Shown here: positions 26,461-35,579 of the stretch, piece after piece | How positions within the stretch are numbered: the first letter of the stretch is position 1 | Layout of the letters: each line of letters begins with the position of its first letter | From: Herbidospora galbida | GTDB taxonomy: Bacteria; Actinomycetota; Actinomycetes; Streptosporangiales; Streptosporangiaceae | Reading direction: 5' to 3' | NCBI RefSeq assembly: GCF_005233835.1 | Contig: NZ_SZQA01000001.1 | Location: forward strand, 1-64,000 | Length of the DNA: 64,000 nucleotides | Notes under the pieces: model-generated | Seen by the model: the letters and a program-made list of their open reading frames with translations, nothing else | Database searches by the model: none | What the model was told of the DNA's origin: nothing | Made by a program: the position numbers and the translations under genes

Positions 26461-27105
26461 CTACAGCCCGTGCTTGCTCCACAGGAACAGTGTTGCGCCG
26501 TTACTTCTCACGGACTGCCACTCGCTCGGCGTCAGACCGGCTTTGACGTCCGTCAAGATCCGTGTGATGTTGGCTTTGGTGAGGTATGCGGCCGCCATCG
26601 CGTGAACCTTGTTGGCGCATGTGGACTGCGTGCTTCCGTTCTTTTTCATCGTGAGAACGGTCTGGCTCATGCTTTTGTAATACGGCTCGAACTTGCTGAG
26701 AAGGATCGCGTTGACCTTTGTCAGCGGAGCCCCGGCGGCCGCGCCCGCCAGCTTCACCAGGACCAGCCTTTGAGCTGTGGTGAGATCGGTCAAGGTGATG
26801 AGAGTGGCGGAGGAATCCTTGAGCGACTTGTTGGCGTAGATGTCCGCCGCCAGTCTGTCCAGCATTCTGGACAGCTGCTGATCGGTGAAGAATGTCGTCA
26901 GCAGCGATGTGGTGTTGTCTATGGCCGTCTGCTTGGACGTGACGGTCTGCGACCCCTGTAACGAGGCCGCTTGGGCTGACATCGATGCGTGAACAGCCGG
27001 GGACGAGGAAGCCGCGTTCACCGGTGAGGTGTTCGCGACGAAGGCCGTCACCGTGAGGGCGGCGACCAGAAGAGAGGTTCGTGGCACCGGCGTCACGGTA
27101 CTCAT
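26461..27105 (-). CDS. Predicted secreted protein of unknown function
   Basis: 214 residues that I do not recognise. A signal peptide is clear (TSLLVAALTVTAFVANTSPV then an NAAS-type site). The mature protein is Ser/Thr/Lys-rich and helical, with a single Cys near residue 160 and a possible fold LTKANITRILTDVKAGLTPSEW at the C-terminus. Base composition is clearly less GC-rich than its neighbours, and it sits between IS and Tn3 debris, so horizontal acquisition is likely. Confidence 0.7.
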   Translation of the reverse strand: MSTVTPVPRTSLLVAALTVTAFVANTSPVNAASSSPAVHASMSAQAASLQGSQTVTSKQTAIDNTTSLLTTFFTDQQLSRMLDRLAADIYANKSLKDSSATLITLTDLTTAQRLVLVKLAGAAAGAPLTKVNAILLSKFEPYYKSMSQTVLTMKKNGSTQSTCANKVHAMAAAYLTKANITRILTDVKAGLTPSEWQSVRSNGATLFLWSKHGL

Positions 27106-27164
27106 GTCTTCGGTGCCCGTCCACGCGACGTCGCAGGGCTGGGGCGAGCAGGCCGTCGAACGGC

Positions 27165-27523
27165 TTCGAGAATCAGCCGCGACGCGGACCCCTTTCCCTT
27201 GTCAGCGGGGGTGTCGCCGATGCCAGCCGTCTCGACGTGCTCGACCCGGACGGCGGGCCACGCCCGCGAGACCCGCAGCTTCCAGGCCGCGAACGCCTTG
27301 GCCTGGGCGTAGCCGTCGCCCGACAGGGCCCGCGGTCGACAGGGCCCGCGGTCGACAGGGCCCGCGGTCGACAGGGCCCGCGGTCGACAGGGCCCTTGGT
27401 CTTGAACTCCTGCACCAGCTCGCGCAGCGTCTGCTCACCGCCCCGCACCGCAGGGAACACCACCCGGCGCACCGTCTCATCCGGGGCCGCGAGCGCGGCG
27501 TCGGCGACGGCGAACAGGATGTT
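27165..27523 (-). pseudogene. Fragments: Tn3-family transposase piece and a glucan-phosphorylase-like piece
   Basis: Minus-strand 27523-27389 encodes VADAALAAPDETVRRVVFPA and EQTLRELVQEFKTKGP, characteristic of Tn3-type transposases. It is cut off by a 16-bp repeat array. Beyond the array, another minus frame (about 27318-27190) reads AFAAWKLRVSRAWPAVRVEH then VETAGIGDTP, reminiscent of the C-terminal part of actinobacterial alpha-glucan phosphorylases. Both are short, frame-broken remnants. The second assignment is tentative. The rest of 27106-27878 shows no intact gene. Confidence 0.55.
27321..27400. repeat. 16-bp tandem repeat x 5
   Basis: CGACAGGGCCCGCGGT is repeated head to tail at 27321, 27337, 27353, 27369 and 27385, the last unit ending CCTTGGT. 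Each unit contains GGGCCC and, across the junction, GTCGAC. There are no spacers, so this is not a CRISPR array. It joins two unrelated gene fragments. Confidence 0.9.
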
Positions 27524-27878
27524 TGGCGGCCGCGGAGATCCATCTACGTAATAATGATCCCCTTCGCGCGGCCCGCCTTTTCGAACGCGCCGCCGAGCAG
27601 ACCACCTCGACGTGACAGACACCGGTCGACGGTTCGGACGGACCAACCACGTTCGTGGTTATGAAGGGCTCGCGACGCACATCAGGGCGGTGAGCTGAGG
27701 GCCCGCCGGAGCCGGTGATTCTGGGCCAGGAAAGGTCCGTCTCCCCCAGAGTGGGGTGATGCGCCCCGCCCTCCAATCCGGCGACATCATGAGGCGGTTG
27801 CCCACATCGGCTGCCCGATGATGCCCCGCGAGGCGTTCGTGCGTCCCTCTCGGCGGTCGGGACAGCCTCACCTCGCGG

Positions 27879-28646
27879 CTACGAAACCGCCAGGTCGAGT
27901 TCGCGCGGGTCGTGGGCGCTGAACACCCGTACCTCCGCCGGAAGCTCCCGCAGCCGCGCCAGGTTCTCCAGCCGCTCCCGGTGATCGGTCGCGATCATGC
28001 GCTGCGTCAGCGCCAGCGTCCGGGGGCAGTGCGGCGGCGAGGCGACCTCCCCGTGGAACCAGTACGCGTCCCCCGCGTGCAGCAGCCACCCCGACCCGGT
28101 GTCGACCGCCACCCCCGAATGGCCCCGCGAATGCCCCGCCAGCGGCACCAGCGCCAGGTCGGGCAGGCCGCACAGCGGCCGGATCGCCGACAGGCCGAAC
28201 AGCGTCTCCCCGCCGCGGTCGTCGTAGGTCATCCAGTCGACCCCGTGCGCCCACTGCTTGGCGCGGTAACGCCCCTTGTCGGCGGAAGTAGCGGGCCGGG
28301 TCGCCGCCGCGTGCTCGCGGGCGTGCAGGTGGACGCGGGCCCAGGGGAAGTCGCGCAGGCCGCCCGCGTGGTCGGCGTCCAGGTGGGTCACCACGATGTC
28401 GCGCACGTCGCGCGGGTCGTAGCCCAGCGCGGTCACCTGGGCGTGGGCCGCCTCGGCGTCCGACAGGACCGGGCGGATCAGGGGGCGGTAGTAGCCGGGC
28501 AGCGCGCCGAAGGCCGCCTCTCCGATGCCGAAGCCCGTGTCGACCAGGCACAGGCCGCGGGGGGTTTCCAGGAGCAGGCAGTGGCAGACGATGGGGAAGC
28601 CGCCCGGCGGGCGCATCGTGCCGCAGTTGAGGTGGTGGACCTTCAC
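27879..28646 (-). CDS. Metallo-beta-lactamase fold hydrolase
   Basis: 255 residues. The metal site is THLDADHAGG (His-x-Asp-x-Asp-His type), with further ligands in PLAGHSRGHSGVAV, the Asp of LLHAGDAYW and the C-terminal His of VFSAHDPRE. It resembles glyoxalase II or lactonase-type enzymes (quorum lactonase-like proteins share this layout); the substrate is unknown. GTG 28646 gives the family-like start VKVHHLNCGTM. The frame stays open upstream as an antisense artefact of the L,D-transpeptidase gene. Confidence 0.88.
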   Translation of the reverse strand: MKVHHLNCGTMRPPGGFPIVCHCLLLETPRGLCLVDTGFGIGEAAFGALPGYYRPLIRPVLSDAEAAHAQVTALGYDPRDVRDIVVTHLDADHAGGLRDFPWARVHLHAREHAAATRPATSADKGRYRAKQWAHGVDWMTYDDRGGETLFGLSAIRPLCGLPDLALVPLAGHSRGHSGVAVDTGSGWLLHAGDAYWFHGEVASPPHCPRTLALTQRMIATDHRERLENLARLRELPAEVRVFSAHDPRELDLAVS

Positions 28647-28682
28647 CGCCCCATAGTGGCGGCCAAGGGTAACGTTGGGGTC

Positions 28683-28862
28683 ATGTTTGCGCGTAAGCCC
28701 CTCGAAGAGCGGATCGCCGACCGTGTCGCCAAACGGCCTCCGCTGAAAGAGGGCCGGCACTTCGAGCACCGGCCCGCCTTCATCGTCTTCTGCGTCGTGG
28801 TGGGGGTCGTCGTCCTCAAGTTCGCGGGGGCGCTGCTGATCATGCAGCTCGGGGTGCGCTAG
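28683..28862 (+). CDS. Small single-span membrane protein
   Basis: 59 residues: a charged cytoplasmic N-terminal half (MFARKPLEERIADRVAKRP), then one TM helix (FIVFCVVVGVVVLKFAGALL). Start ATG lies 36 bp from the divergent hydrolase start. No family is recognised. The biased codon use and clean TM segment argue for a real small gene. Confidence 0.55.
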   Translation: MFARKPLEERIADRVAKRPPLKEGRHFEHRPAFIVFCVVVGVVVLKFAGALLIMQLGVR

Positions 28863-28882
28863 GCCTCCCCTCACGCCTCCCG

Positions 28883-30085
28883 TCACGCCTCCAGGGCGCT
28901 GCCCTTCTTCCACTTGGCGAACGACATCTGCCAGAAGCCCCAGCCGTTGTTCCACTCCAGCTCGCGGTCGGTGCCGACGATGTCGACGACGTCGCCGCGC
29001 TGGAAGTTGTCGTAGTACCACTTGGCCTGCGTCGGGCCGGCGTTGATGCAGCCGTGGCTGACGTTGGCGCGGCCCTGCGAGCCGACCGACCAGGGGGCCG
29101 AGTGGACGTACTCGCCCGAGTTGGAGATCCGCACGGCGTGGTTGACGATCTCCTTGTAGTAGCCGGGATCGCCCTCCTTCTTGCCGGGGGAGATCATGAT
29201 CTCGGGGTTGTGCTTGGACATCGTCAGGTGGACGCCGCTGGTGGTGGTGTACTCGCGGGTGTCGCCCTTGCCGGCGCTGATCGGCATCCGCTGCTTCACC
29301 TTGCCGTCGACGCGGACGACCATCTGGTGGGTGCGGGTGTCGACCTTGCTGATCTGCGCGGCGCCGATCTTGATGGTCTGCCGGAACGACTTGGTGCCCC
29401 ACATGTCGCCCGCGCCGCGCACGCCCGCCAGGTCGGCGGTGAAGACGACCTTCTGGTGGGCCTGCCAGTACTTGGCGGTGCGGTAGATGACCAGGCGGTC
29501 GGAGATCCAGCGCCAGGCGCCGGTGGCCTTCTTCTCGGCCTCCACGTGCAGCGCGGCCTCGACGGCGGCCTTGTTGGTGACGTCGTTGTTGAACGTCACC
29601 ATGATCGGCATGCCGACGCCGACGGTCTCGCCCTTGATGCCGGGGGTGATGTCGATGACCTGCAGTTCCCGCTTGGGCTTCAGCGTGGTGAACTCGCTGG
29701 TGAGCGCGGCGGGGCCGCCCGCGCCGGTGGCCTTGGCCGACACCGTGTAGGTGGTGGAGGGCTTCAGCGGCTTGCTGGAGGTCCATTTGGTGCGGGTGGC
29801 GTCGAACTCGCCCTCGACCGGCTGGCCCTGCGACTGGACGGTCACCTCGTCGAGTGCGCCGCCCGCGGCGGTCACCACGACGTTCTTGTCGGGGCGGACC
29901 TTCTGGGCGCCTTCGGCGGGGGACACCTTGATGGCGGGCGCGGCCACGGCCGGCTTGTCGCCGCCTGTCACGTTCCCGCCGCCGCCGGGCGCCGGCGTCG
30001 TCCCCCCCGAGCATGCCGTGAGGACCGCCGTCATCACGACGGCGGCCGTGACGTAAGGCAGTCTCCGGCGTGTCTTGCTGTTCAC
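28883..30085 (-). CDS. Lipoprotein L,D-transpeptidase (YkuD domain, Ldt type)
   Basis: 400 residues, periplasmic and lipid-anchored: the lipobox is LTACSGG at residues 22-28. Two immunoglobulin-like domains (about 50-145 and 150-245) precede the YkuD catalytic domain. The active-site motif is HSAPWSVGSQGRANVSHGCI, with catalytic Cys and His. It makes 3-3 peptidoglycan cross-links, as in mycobacterial LdtMt2. Domain order and length match that class. Its stop is 20 bp from the small membrane gene (convergent). Confidence 0.95.
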   Translation of the reverse strand: MNSKTRRRLPYVTAAVVMTAVLTACSGGTTPAPGGGGNVTGGDKPAVAAPAIKVSPAEGAQKVRPDKNVVVTAAGGALDEVTVQSQGQPVEGEFDATRTKWTSSKPLKPSTTYTVSAKATGAGGPAALTSEFTTLKPKRELQVIDITPGIKGETVGVGMPIMVTFNNDVTNKAAVEAALHVEAEKKATGAWRWISDRLVIYRTAKYWQAHQKVVFTADLAGVRGAGDMWGTKSFRQTIKIGAAQISKVDTRTHQMVVRVDGKVKQRMPISAGKGDTREYTTTSGVHLTMSKHNPEIMISPGKKEGDPGYYKEIVNHAVRISNSGEYVHSAPWSVGSQGRANVSHGCINAGPTQAKWYYDNFQRGDVVDIVGTDRELEWNNGWGFWQMSFAKWKKGSALEA

Positions 30086-30249
30086 AACTACTCCCCCACA
30101 GTGGCAAAGCGCATCTAAAACCCTATTAGGGCTTACCTGGCTTGTGAGCCACTTTCACCTGACTTGACTCACAATTCGGTAGCGATGCCACTTGAGACGT
30201 CTGACGATCTAGTAAGGTTCACCGTCGGATCAGCCGATGTCAGATCGTG

Positions 30250-32439
30250 TCAGATCAGCCGGTGCGTCAGCCCGGTGTGGCGGCGTCCGGCGCCCTTCAC
30301 CCTGACCGCCTGGCCGAGAGCCCTGCGGGAGCCCACCACGACGACCAGGCGTTTGGCCCGGGTGATCGCCGTGTAGAGCAGGTTCCGCTGCAGCATCATC
30401 CATGCGGAAGTCGCCAACGGAATCACCACCGCCGGATATTCCGACCCTTGTGATCGGTGGATGGACACCGCGTAGGCGTGGGCGAGTTCGTCCAGTTCGT
30501 CGAAGGCGTAGTCGACGCTCTCGTCCTCGTCGGTGGAAACGGTCAGTTTGTGGTCGTCGGGCGTGATCGCGGTCACCACGCCGACCGTCCCGTTGAACAC
30601 CCCGGCGGCGCCTTTGTCATAGTTGTTGCGCAACTGGGTGACTTTGTCGCCGACGCGGAAGACCCGGCCGCCGTACCGGCGTTCGGGCATGCCCTCCCGG
30701 TAGGGCGTGAGCGCCTCCTGCAGCGCGCCGTTCAGCGCGCCCGCCCCGGCCGCCCCCCTGTGCATGGGGGCCAGGACCTGCACGTCGCGGCGCGGGTTGA
30801 GGCCGAACTTGGCCGGGATGCGCCGGGCGACCACGTCCACGGTCAGCGCGGCGATCTCGTCGGGGTCATCGGCCGGGAAGAGGAAGAAGTCGGGGAACTC
30901 CCGCACCAGCGGCAGCTGACCGGCGTTGACGCGGTGGGCGTTGACGACCACGCCCGACTGCTGGGCCTGGCGGAAGATCTGGGTCAGCCGCACCCGCGGC
31001 ACGTCGGGGGCGGCCAGCAGGTCGCGCAGCACCTCCCCGGCGCCGACCGAGGGCAGCTGGTCGACGTCGCCCACGAACAACAGGTGCGCGCCCGGCGCGA
31101 CCGCCTTGGCCAGCTTGTTGGCCAGCAGCAGGTCGAGCATCGAGGCCTCGTCGACGACCACCAGGTCGGCGTCGAGCGGGTTGTCGCGGTCGAAGGTCGG
31201 CTCGCCGCCGGGCCGCAGCTGCAGCAGGCGGTGGACGGTGGTCGCCTCGTGCCCGGTCAGCTCCGACAGCCGTTTGGCGGCCCGGCCCGTCGGGGCGGCC
31301 AGGATCACCTTGGCGCGCTTGGCGCGGGCCAGCGTGACCACCGACCGGACGGTGAAGCTCTTGCCGCAGCCGGGCCCGCCGGTCAGCACCGCGACCTTCT
31401 CGGTCAGCGCCAGCCGGACCGCCTGGTCCTGCTCCTTGGCCAGGTCGGCGCCGGTCTGCGTCTTCAGCCACGCCAGCGCCTGGGGCCAGTCGACGTCGGC
31501 GAAGGCGCGCAGCCGGTCGCGGGAGGAGTGCAGCAGCCCCAGCACCGTGCCGGCCAGCGAGCGTTCGGCGCGGTGGAAGGGCACCAGGTAGACCGCCGGG
31601 ACGGTGCCCTCGGCGACCGGCACCTCCTCCCTGACCACCCCCTCCTCGGCGACCAGCTCGTCCAGGCAGGCCGAGACGAGCTCGGCCGGGACCGCGAGGA
31701 TCTTGACGGCGTCGGCGACCAGGTTGGGGGCCGGGAGGTAGACGTGGCCGTCGTCGGCCGCCTGGGACAGGGTGTAGCGCAGGCCCGCCTTGACGCGCTC
31801 GGGGCTGTCGGCGGCGATCCCGACCGCCTGGGCGATGGTGTCGGCGGTCTTGAAGCCGATCCCCCACACGTCGTCGGCCAGCCGGTAGGGCTCGGCGCGC
31901 ACGACGTCGATGGAGGTCTCGCCGTACTGCTTGAAGATGCGGACCGCGATGGACGTCGAGACGCCCACCCCCTGCAGGAAGATCATCACTTCCTTGATGA
32001 CCTTCTGCTCCTCCCACGCGGTCGCGATCATCTTGGTCCGCTTGGGGCCCAGCCCCGGCACTTCGACGAGCTTGGCGGGCTCCTCCTCGATGATCCGCAG
32101 CGTGTCGACGCCGAAGTGCAGGGTGATGCGCTCGGCCATCTTCGGGCCGATGCCCTTGATCAGCCCCGAGCCCAGGTAGCGCTGGATGCCCTGGATCGTC
32201 GCCGGGAGCACGGTGGTGTACGACCAGACCTCGAACTGCCTGCCGTAGCGCGGATGGGAGGTCCAGCGGCCGGTCAGCCGCAGCGACTCGCCCGGCTGCG
32301 CGCCCAGCAGCGGCCCCACCACCGTCAGCAGGTCGGGGCCCGACCGTTCGGTGGCCACGCGCGCGATGGTGTAGCCGGTCTCCTCGTTGGCGTAGGTGAT
32401 CCGTTCGAGGACGGCCTCGATGACGGAGCCCGATTCCAC
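30250..32439 (-). CDS. recD2: RecD2-type ATP-dependent DNA helicase
   Basis: 729 residues, the length of RecD2 proteins that act without RecBC. N-terminal OB/HhH region (LVEVPGLGPKRTKMIATAWE, and YLGSGLIKGIGPKMAERIT). Superfamily 1B helicase core with Walker A GGPGCGKSFT, Walker B VVDEASMLD, and late motifs VTQLRNNYDKG and YAVSIHRSQGSEYPAVVIPL. A 5'-3' helicase role in DNA repair is known for the family. The in-frame start near 32439 follows a short 30-bp divergent region shared with the serine hydrolase gene. Confidence 0.95.
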   Translation of the reverse strand: MESGSVIEAVLERITYANEETGYTIARVATERSGPDLLTVVGPLLGAQPGESLRLTGRWTSHPRYGRQFEVWSYTTVLPATIQGIQRYLGSGLIKGIGPKMAERITLHFGVDTLRIIEEEPAKLVEVPGLGPKRTKMIATAWEEQKVIKEVMIFLQGVGVSTSIAVRIFKQYGETSIDVVRAEPYRLADDVWGIGFKTADTIAQAVGIAADSPERVKAGLRYTLSQAADDGHVYLPAPNLVADAVKILAVPAELVSACLDELVAEEGVVREEVPVAEGTVPAVYLVPFHRAERSLAGTVLGLLHSSRDRLRAFADVDWPQALAWLKTQTGADLAKEQDQAVRLALTEKVAVLTGGPGCGKSFTVRSVVTLARAKRAKVILAAPTGRAAKRLSELTGHEATTVHRLLQLRPGGEPTFDRDNPLDADLVVVDEASMLDLLLANKLAKAVAPGAHLLFVGDVDQLPSVGAGEVLRDLLAAPDVPRVRLTQIFRQAQQSGVVVNAHRVNAGQLPLVREFPDFFLFPADDPDEIAALTVDVVARRIPAKFGLNPRRDVQVLAPMHRGAAGAGALNGALQEALTPYREGMPERRYGGRVFRVGDKVTQLRNNYDKGAAGVFNGTVGVVTAITPDDHKLTVSTDEDESVDYAFDELDELAHAYAVSIHRSQGSEYPAVVIPLATSAWMMLQRNLLYTAITRAKRLVVVVGSRRALGQAVRVKGAGRRHTGLTHRLI

Positions 32440-32469
32440 GCGCCAGACTGTAGACCATAGCCTGACCCC

Positions 32470-33813
32470 ATGGTCTTGGAGAGTACGGCGCGGGCCCTCG
32501 CGCTACGGGTGGCCACCGAGCAGGCCACCGCCCGCATCCCCGCTCTGGCGGTCGCGCTGACCCGGGGCGGCGAGCTGATCTGGTCGGGCTATCGCGGCCG
32601 GGTCGGCGACGGCCCGCCCACCGCCTCCACCCAGTTCCGGGTGGGGTCGATCACCAAGAGCATGGTGGCCGTCATGGTCATGCGGCTGCGCGACGAAGGG
32701 CTGCTCGACCTGCTCGACCCGCTGGAGAAACACCTGCCCGGCACGCCCGCCGGCGAGGTGACGATCGCGCAGCTGCTGTCGCACACCGGCGGGCTGACCG
32801 CCGAGCCGCCCGGCGAGTGGTGGGAGCGCACGCCCGGCGTCCCGATGCCCGAGCTGATCGGCAGGCTCGACCCGATGACCGGCCGCCACCGGCCCGGCCG
32901 CCGCTTCCACTACTCCAACCTCGGCTTCGGGTTCCTCGGCGAAGTGGTGGCGCGCAAGCGCGGGCGGGGGTGGGCGCAGGTCGTCCGGGACGAGGTGCTG
33001 GCCCCCCTGGGCATGCGCGACACCACCGAGCGGCCCAGAACCCCGCACGCGACCGGATACGCCGTGCACCCGTGGGCCGACGTGCTGCTGCCCGAGCCCG
33101 AGCACGACGCGGTCGCGCTGGCCCCGGCCGGGCAGATGTGGTGCTCGGCGGCCGACCTGGCCCGGTGGGCGATCTTCGTCGGCGGCGACGGCGCCGGCGT
33201 GCTGCGCCCGGCCACGATGGCCGAGATGCGCGAACCGGCCACCGTCGAAGACGGCCCGTCGTGGACCTCCGGCTACGGCCTGGGCCTGCAGCTGCGCCGC
33301 CACAACGGGCGCCGCCTGGCCGGGCACACCGGGTCGATGCCCGGCTTCCTGGCCACCGTGTGGGCCGACCCCGCAGACGGCGTCGGCGTGCTGTTCCTGG
33401 CCAACACCACCAGCGGCGTCAAGGGCAACGCCCTGACCGGCGACCTGCTCGACATCCTCGACGAGCACGAGCCCGCGCTGCCGGCCGAATGGCGGCCCGC
33501 GCCGGTCGACGACGACCTGCTGGCCCTGACCGGTCCCTGGTACTGGGGGCCGGCCGCCTACGTCATGCGGGCCCTGCCGGGCCGGGGCCTGGCGCTGACC
33601 CCGGTCGGCGAGACCGGGCGCGCCTCCCGCTTCGCCGCGCTCGCCGACGGAACCTGGCTGGGCCTGGACGGCTACTACGCCGGTGAGACGCTGCGCGTGG
33701 TCCGCACCGGCGGGGGCGTTCACCTCGATCTCAACACGTTCGTGTTCACTCGCGAGCCCTACGGGCCGCCCGGGCCGGTGCCCGGCGGGGTCGACCCGGA
33801 AGGCTGGCGCTGA
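32470..33813 (+). CDS. Serine hydrolase, class C beta-lactamase/DD-peptidase family
   Basis: 447 residues. Catalytic Ser-x-x-Lys is in GSITKSMVAVM (near residue 60), the Tyr motif is HYSNLGFGFLG and the third motif is GHTGSMPGFL. A C-terminal beta domain (about 340-447) ends the protein, as in EstB and D-aminopeptidase-like members. No signal peptide, so it is probably cytosolic: an esterase or peptidase rather than a true beta-lactamase. Confidence 0.9.
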   Translation: MVLESTARALALRVATEQATARIPALAVALTRGGELIWSGYRGRVGDGPPTASTQFRVGSITKSMVAVMVMRLRDEGLLDLLDPLEKHLPGTPAGEVTIAQLLSHTGGLTAEPPGEWWERTPGVPMPELIGRLDPMTGRHRPGRRFHYSNLGFGFLGEVVARKRGRGWAQVVRDEVLAPLGMRDTTERPRTPHATGYAVHPWADVLLPEPEHDAVALAPAGQMWCSAADLARWAIFVGGDGAGVLRPATMAEMREPATVEDGPSWTSGYGLGLQLRRHNGRRLAGHTGSMPGFLATVWADPADGVGVLFLANTTSGVKGNALTGDLLDILDEHEPALPAEWRPAPVDDDLLALTGPWYWGPAAYVMRALPGRGLALTPVGETGRASRFAALADGTWLGLDGYYAGETLRVVRTGGGVHLDLNTFVFTREPYGPPGPVPGGVDPEGWR

Positions 33814-33935
33814 CGTTACCCCCACAATGTGTTGATTGTCCAAGTTTGACCGATTCTGGGAGTTGTACTACCTTCTGGGGAACTCGAGGCGGTGTGACCT
33901 ACGTAACCGCAGGTCAGCCGCCGAAAGGAAGACAA

Positions 33936-34138
33936 CTAGAGATCGCCGAATCCGCGCGCCCCGCGCGGAACCGGGGAACCAGCGAGGACCCGGTGATCAC
34001 CTGACTCTCCCGATCACCACGCAACACCCACCGGGTCCTCTGGGGTGAATCGGCCTGTCAGCCCCTCCCGACAGGCCGTAGGGCGGCTTCCACGCCCGAG
34101 TCCGTCAGCTAACCCGGTAGGCGCATGGAAGCAAGGAG
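33936..34138 (+). ncRNA. c-di-AMP riboswitch (ydaO-yuaA type)
   Basis: The 5' untranslated region of the CHAP gene holds the conserved blocks of this riboswitch in order: ATCGCCGAATCC (33942-33953), GGAACCGGGGAACC (33968-33981), TGGGGTGAATCG (34041-34052), and the block from GGGCGGCTTCC through CCGTCAGCTAACCCGGTAGG, then the closing GGAAGCAAGGAG. The last element contains the ribosome site AAGGAG (34133-34138). In actinobacteria this class typically turns off cell-wall hydrolase genes when c-di-AMP is high. Exact ends are approximate. Confidence 0.93.
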
Positions 34139-34150
34139 TCAACCCCACCC

Positions 34151-34843
34151 ATGCGAGCCCCCAAACCTGGAATTCGCGCTGTCCTGGCAACCGGCCTGAT
34201 GACGGCGGCCCTGGTCACCGGCGGCACCGTCGCCGCCGTCGACCTGACCCCCGTCGCCAACGCCGAAGCCGCCGCCCCCGCGGGGGCGGCACCCGAGGGA
34301 GTCGCCCCGGCCTACAGCCCCCTGCTGGAGGTCGCCAAGCGTCTGCCGAGGGTCAGCGCCCAGCAGGTGCTCCACCTCGCCACCAGTCAGGTCGGCGTCA
34401 GCGAGAACATGTACGGCGGCGGAACCAAGTTCCACGACTGGTACATGAACTCCGACCGCGCGGCCGAGACCATCGCCCGTGACGGCGGCACCCGCTTCGG
34501 GTACCGCAACGCCGCCTGGTGCGACATGTTCGTCAGCTGGGTCGGCAACCAGCTCGGCATCAGCCCGGTGCTCGGCGAGGACGCCTACACCGTCCGCCAC
34601 GCCGAGTGGTTCGCGGACAACAACCGCTGGGGCACCGTCCCCACCCCTGGCGCGGTCGTGTTCTTCGACTGGAACGGCGGCAAGGACATCCACGACATCC
34701 AGCACGTCGGCTTCGTCATCAAGGACAACGGCGACGGCACCATCGAGACCGTGGAAGGCAACACCGGCAACGGCGTGGTCGAGGTCCGCGAGCGGCAGAC
34801 CGCCGACGTCGTCGGATACGGCTACCCCGTGTACACGGCCTAG
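34151..34843 (+). CDS. Secreted CHAP-domain peptidoglycan hydrolase
   Basis: 230 residues. The signal peptide (RAVLATGLMTAALVTGGTVA) ends near the NAEA site. CHAP domain catalytic Cys is in NAAWCDMFVSWV, His in DIQHVGFVI, and the polar residue in EGNTGNG. It cleaves peptidoglycan cross-links or the amide bond during wall remodelling, consistent with control by a c-di-AMP riboswitch in the leader. Its stop shares CTAG with the stop of the converging SRPBCC gene. Confidence 0.93.
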   Translation: MRAPKPGIRAVLATGLMTAALVTGGTVAAVDLTPVANAEAAAPAGAAPEGVAPAYSPLLEVAKRLPRVSAQQVLHLATSQVGVSENMYGGGTKFHDWYMNSDRAAETIARDGGTRFGYRNAAWCDMFVSWVGNQLGISPVLGEDAYTVRHAEWFADNNRWGTVPTPGAVVFFDWNGGKDIHDIQHVGFVIKDNGDGTIETVEGNTGNGVVEVRERQTADVVGYGYPVYTA

Positions 34844-35574
34844 AAGTTCTCCCCCAGCCAGGCCCGCCAGGCGCTTTCGGCCCTCGGCCTGGCGACCTCC
34901 CCCGGAAAGGCGTGGTGCTCCGCGACGACGGCGTCGCGGTAACCGTGGACGAGCGTGATCAGCGACGTCGCGGTCACCACGCACAGGAACCCCGACTCGG
35001 CGAACACGACCTGCGCGTCGTCGGGGTTCAGGCCCGGAATCGACACGCGGCCCTTCTCCGGTGGCTGCCCCAGAGAGAAGGCGTCGAGAAAGGCCGCCCA
35101 CACCTTCGCGGCATCGGGGGTGGGGCGGCCGATCTCGAACAGCGCGTAGTCGGCGACCCGGCCGGGGAAATGGGTCAGATACGCGTGCAGCTTGCGCAGA
35201 TAGAGGCCGTCGCCCACCGACAGCGCGTCGTACTGGTCCTCCCAGTCGCCGGTCAGCAGCCCCGAGTGGACGAACCGCAGGACCGTGCTGCCGCCCGCGC
35301 GGCCCTCCAGCAGATATTCGAACGCCATGAACGACCCGTCGGCCGCCTCGTCGGTGGTGAACGCCAGCCGCTCGCCCGGATCCCAGCCGGTGACGGTGGC
35401 GTGGGTGGTGAACCCGGCGACCGTCTGACGGCCGGCGCCCCCGACCCCGGGCTCGAAGTCGTTGGCGCCCATGAACCACGAGTCGACCCCCGGCCCGGTC
35501 GCGATCGCCTCCCACACCTCCTCGGTGGTGGCGGGCAGGACGATTTCCTCACGGACCTCGAACTCGTACGACAT
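34840..35574 (-). CDS. SRPBCC/AHSA1-like protein
   Basis: 244 residues. The N-terminal domain has the activator-of-Hsp90-ATPase-like pattern: VREEIVLPATTEEVWEAIAT, GWDPGERLAFTTDEA, and STVLRFVHSGLL. The remaining 80 residues form a second alpha/beta segment, without motif. The role is unknown. It starts 5 bp after the WYL regulator gene, so the two are probably co-transcribed. Confidence 0.85.
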   Translation of the reverse strand: MSYEFEVREEIVLPATTEEVWEAIATGPGVDSWFMGANDFEPGVGGAGRQTVAGFTTHATVTGWDPGERLAFTTDEAADGSFMAFEYLLEGRAGGSTVLRFVHSGLLTGDWEDQYDALSVGDGLYLRKLHAYLTHFPGRVADYALFEIGRPTPDAAKVWAAFLDAFSLGQPPEKGRVSIPGLNPDDAQVVFAESGFLCVVTATSLITLVHGYRDAVVAEHHAFPGEVARPRAESAWRAWLGENF

Positions 35575-35579
35575 GCCGG

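Noticed and set aside
27321-27400. CRISPR-like array
   Set aside because: The 16-bp units are directly adjacent with no spacers and no cas genes are nearby.
27879-30107. One 742-residue minus-strand protein
   Set aside because: Its N-terminal two-thirds are an Arg/Gly-rich shadow of the L,D-transpeptidase gene. Only the last 255 residues have motifs of a metallo-beta-lactamase protein.
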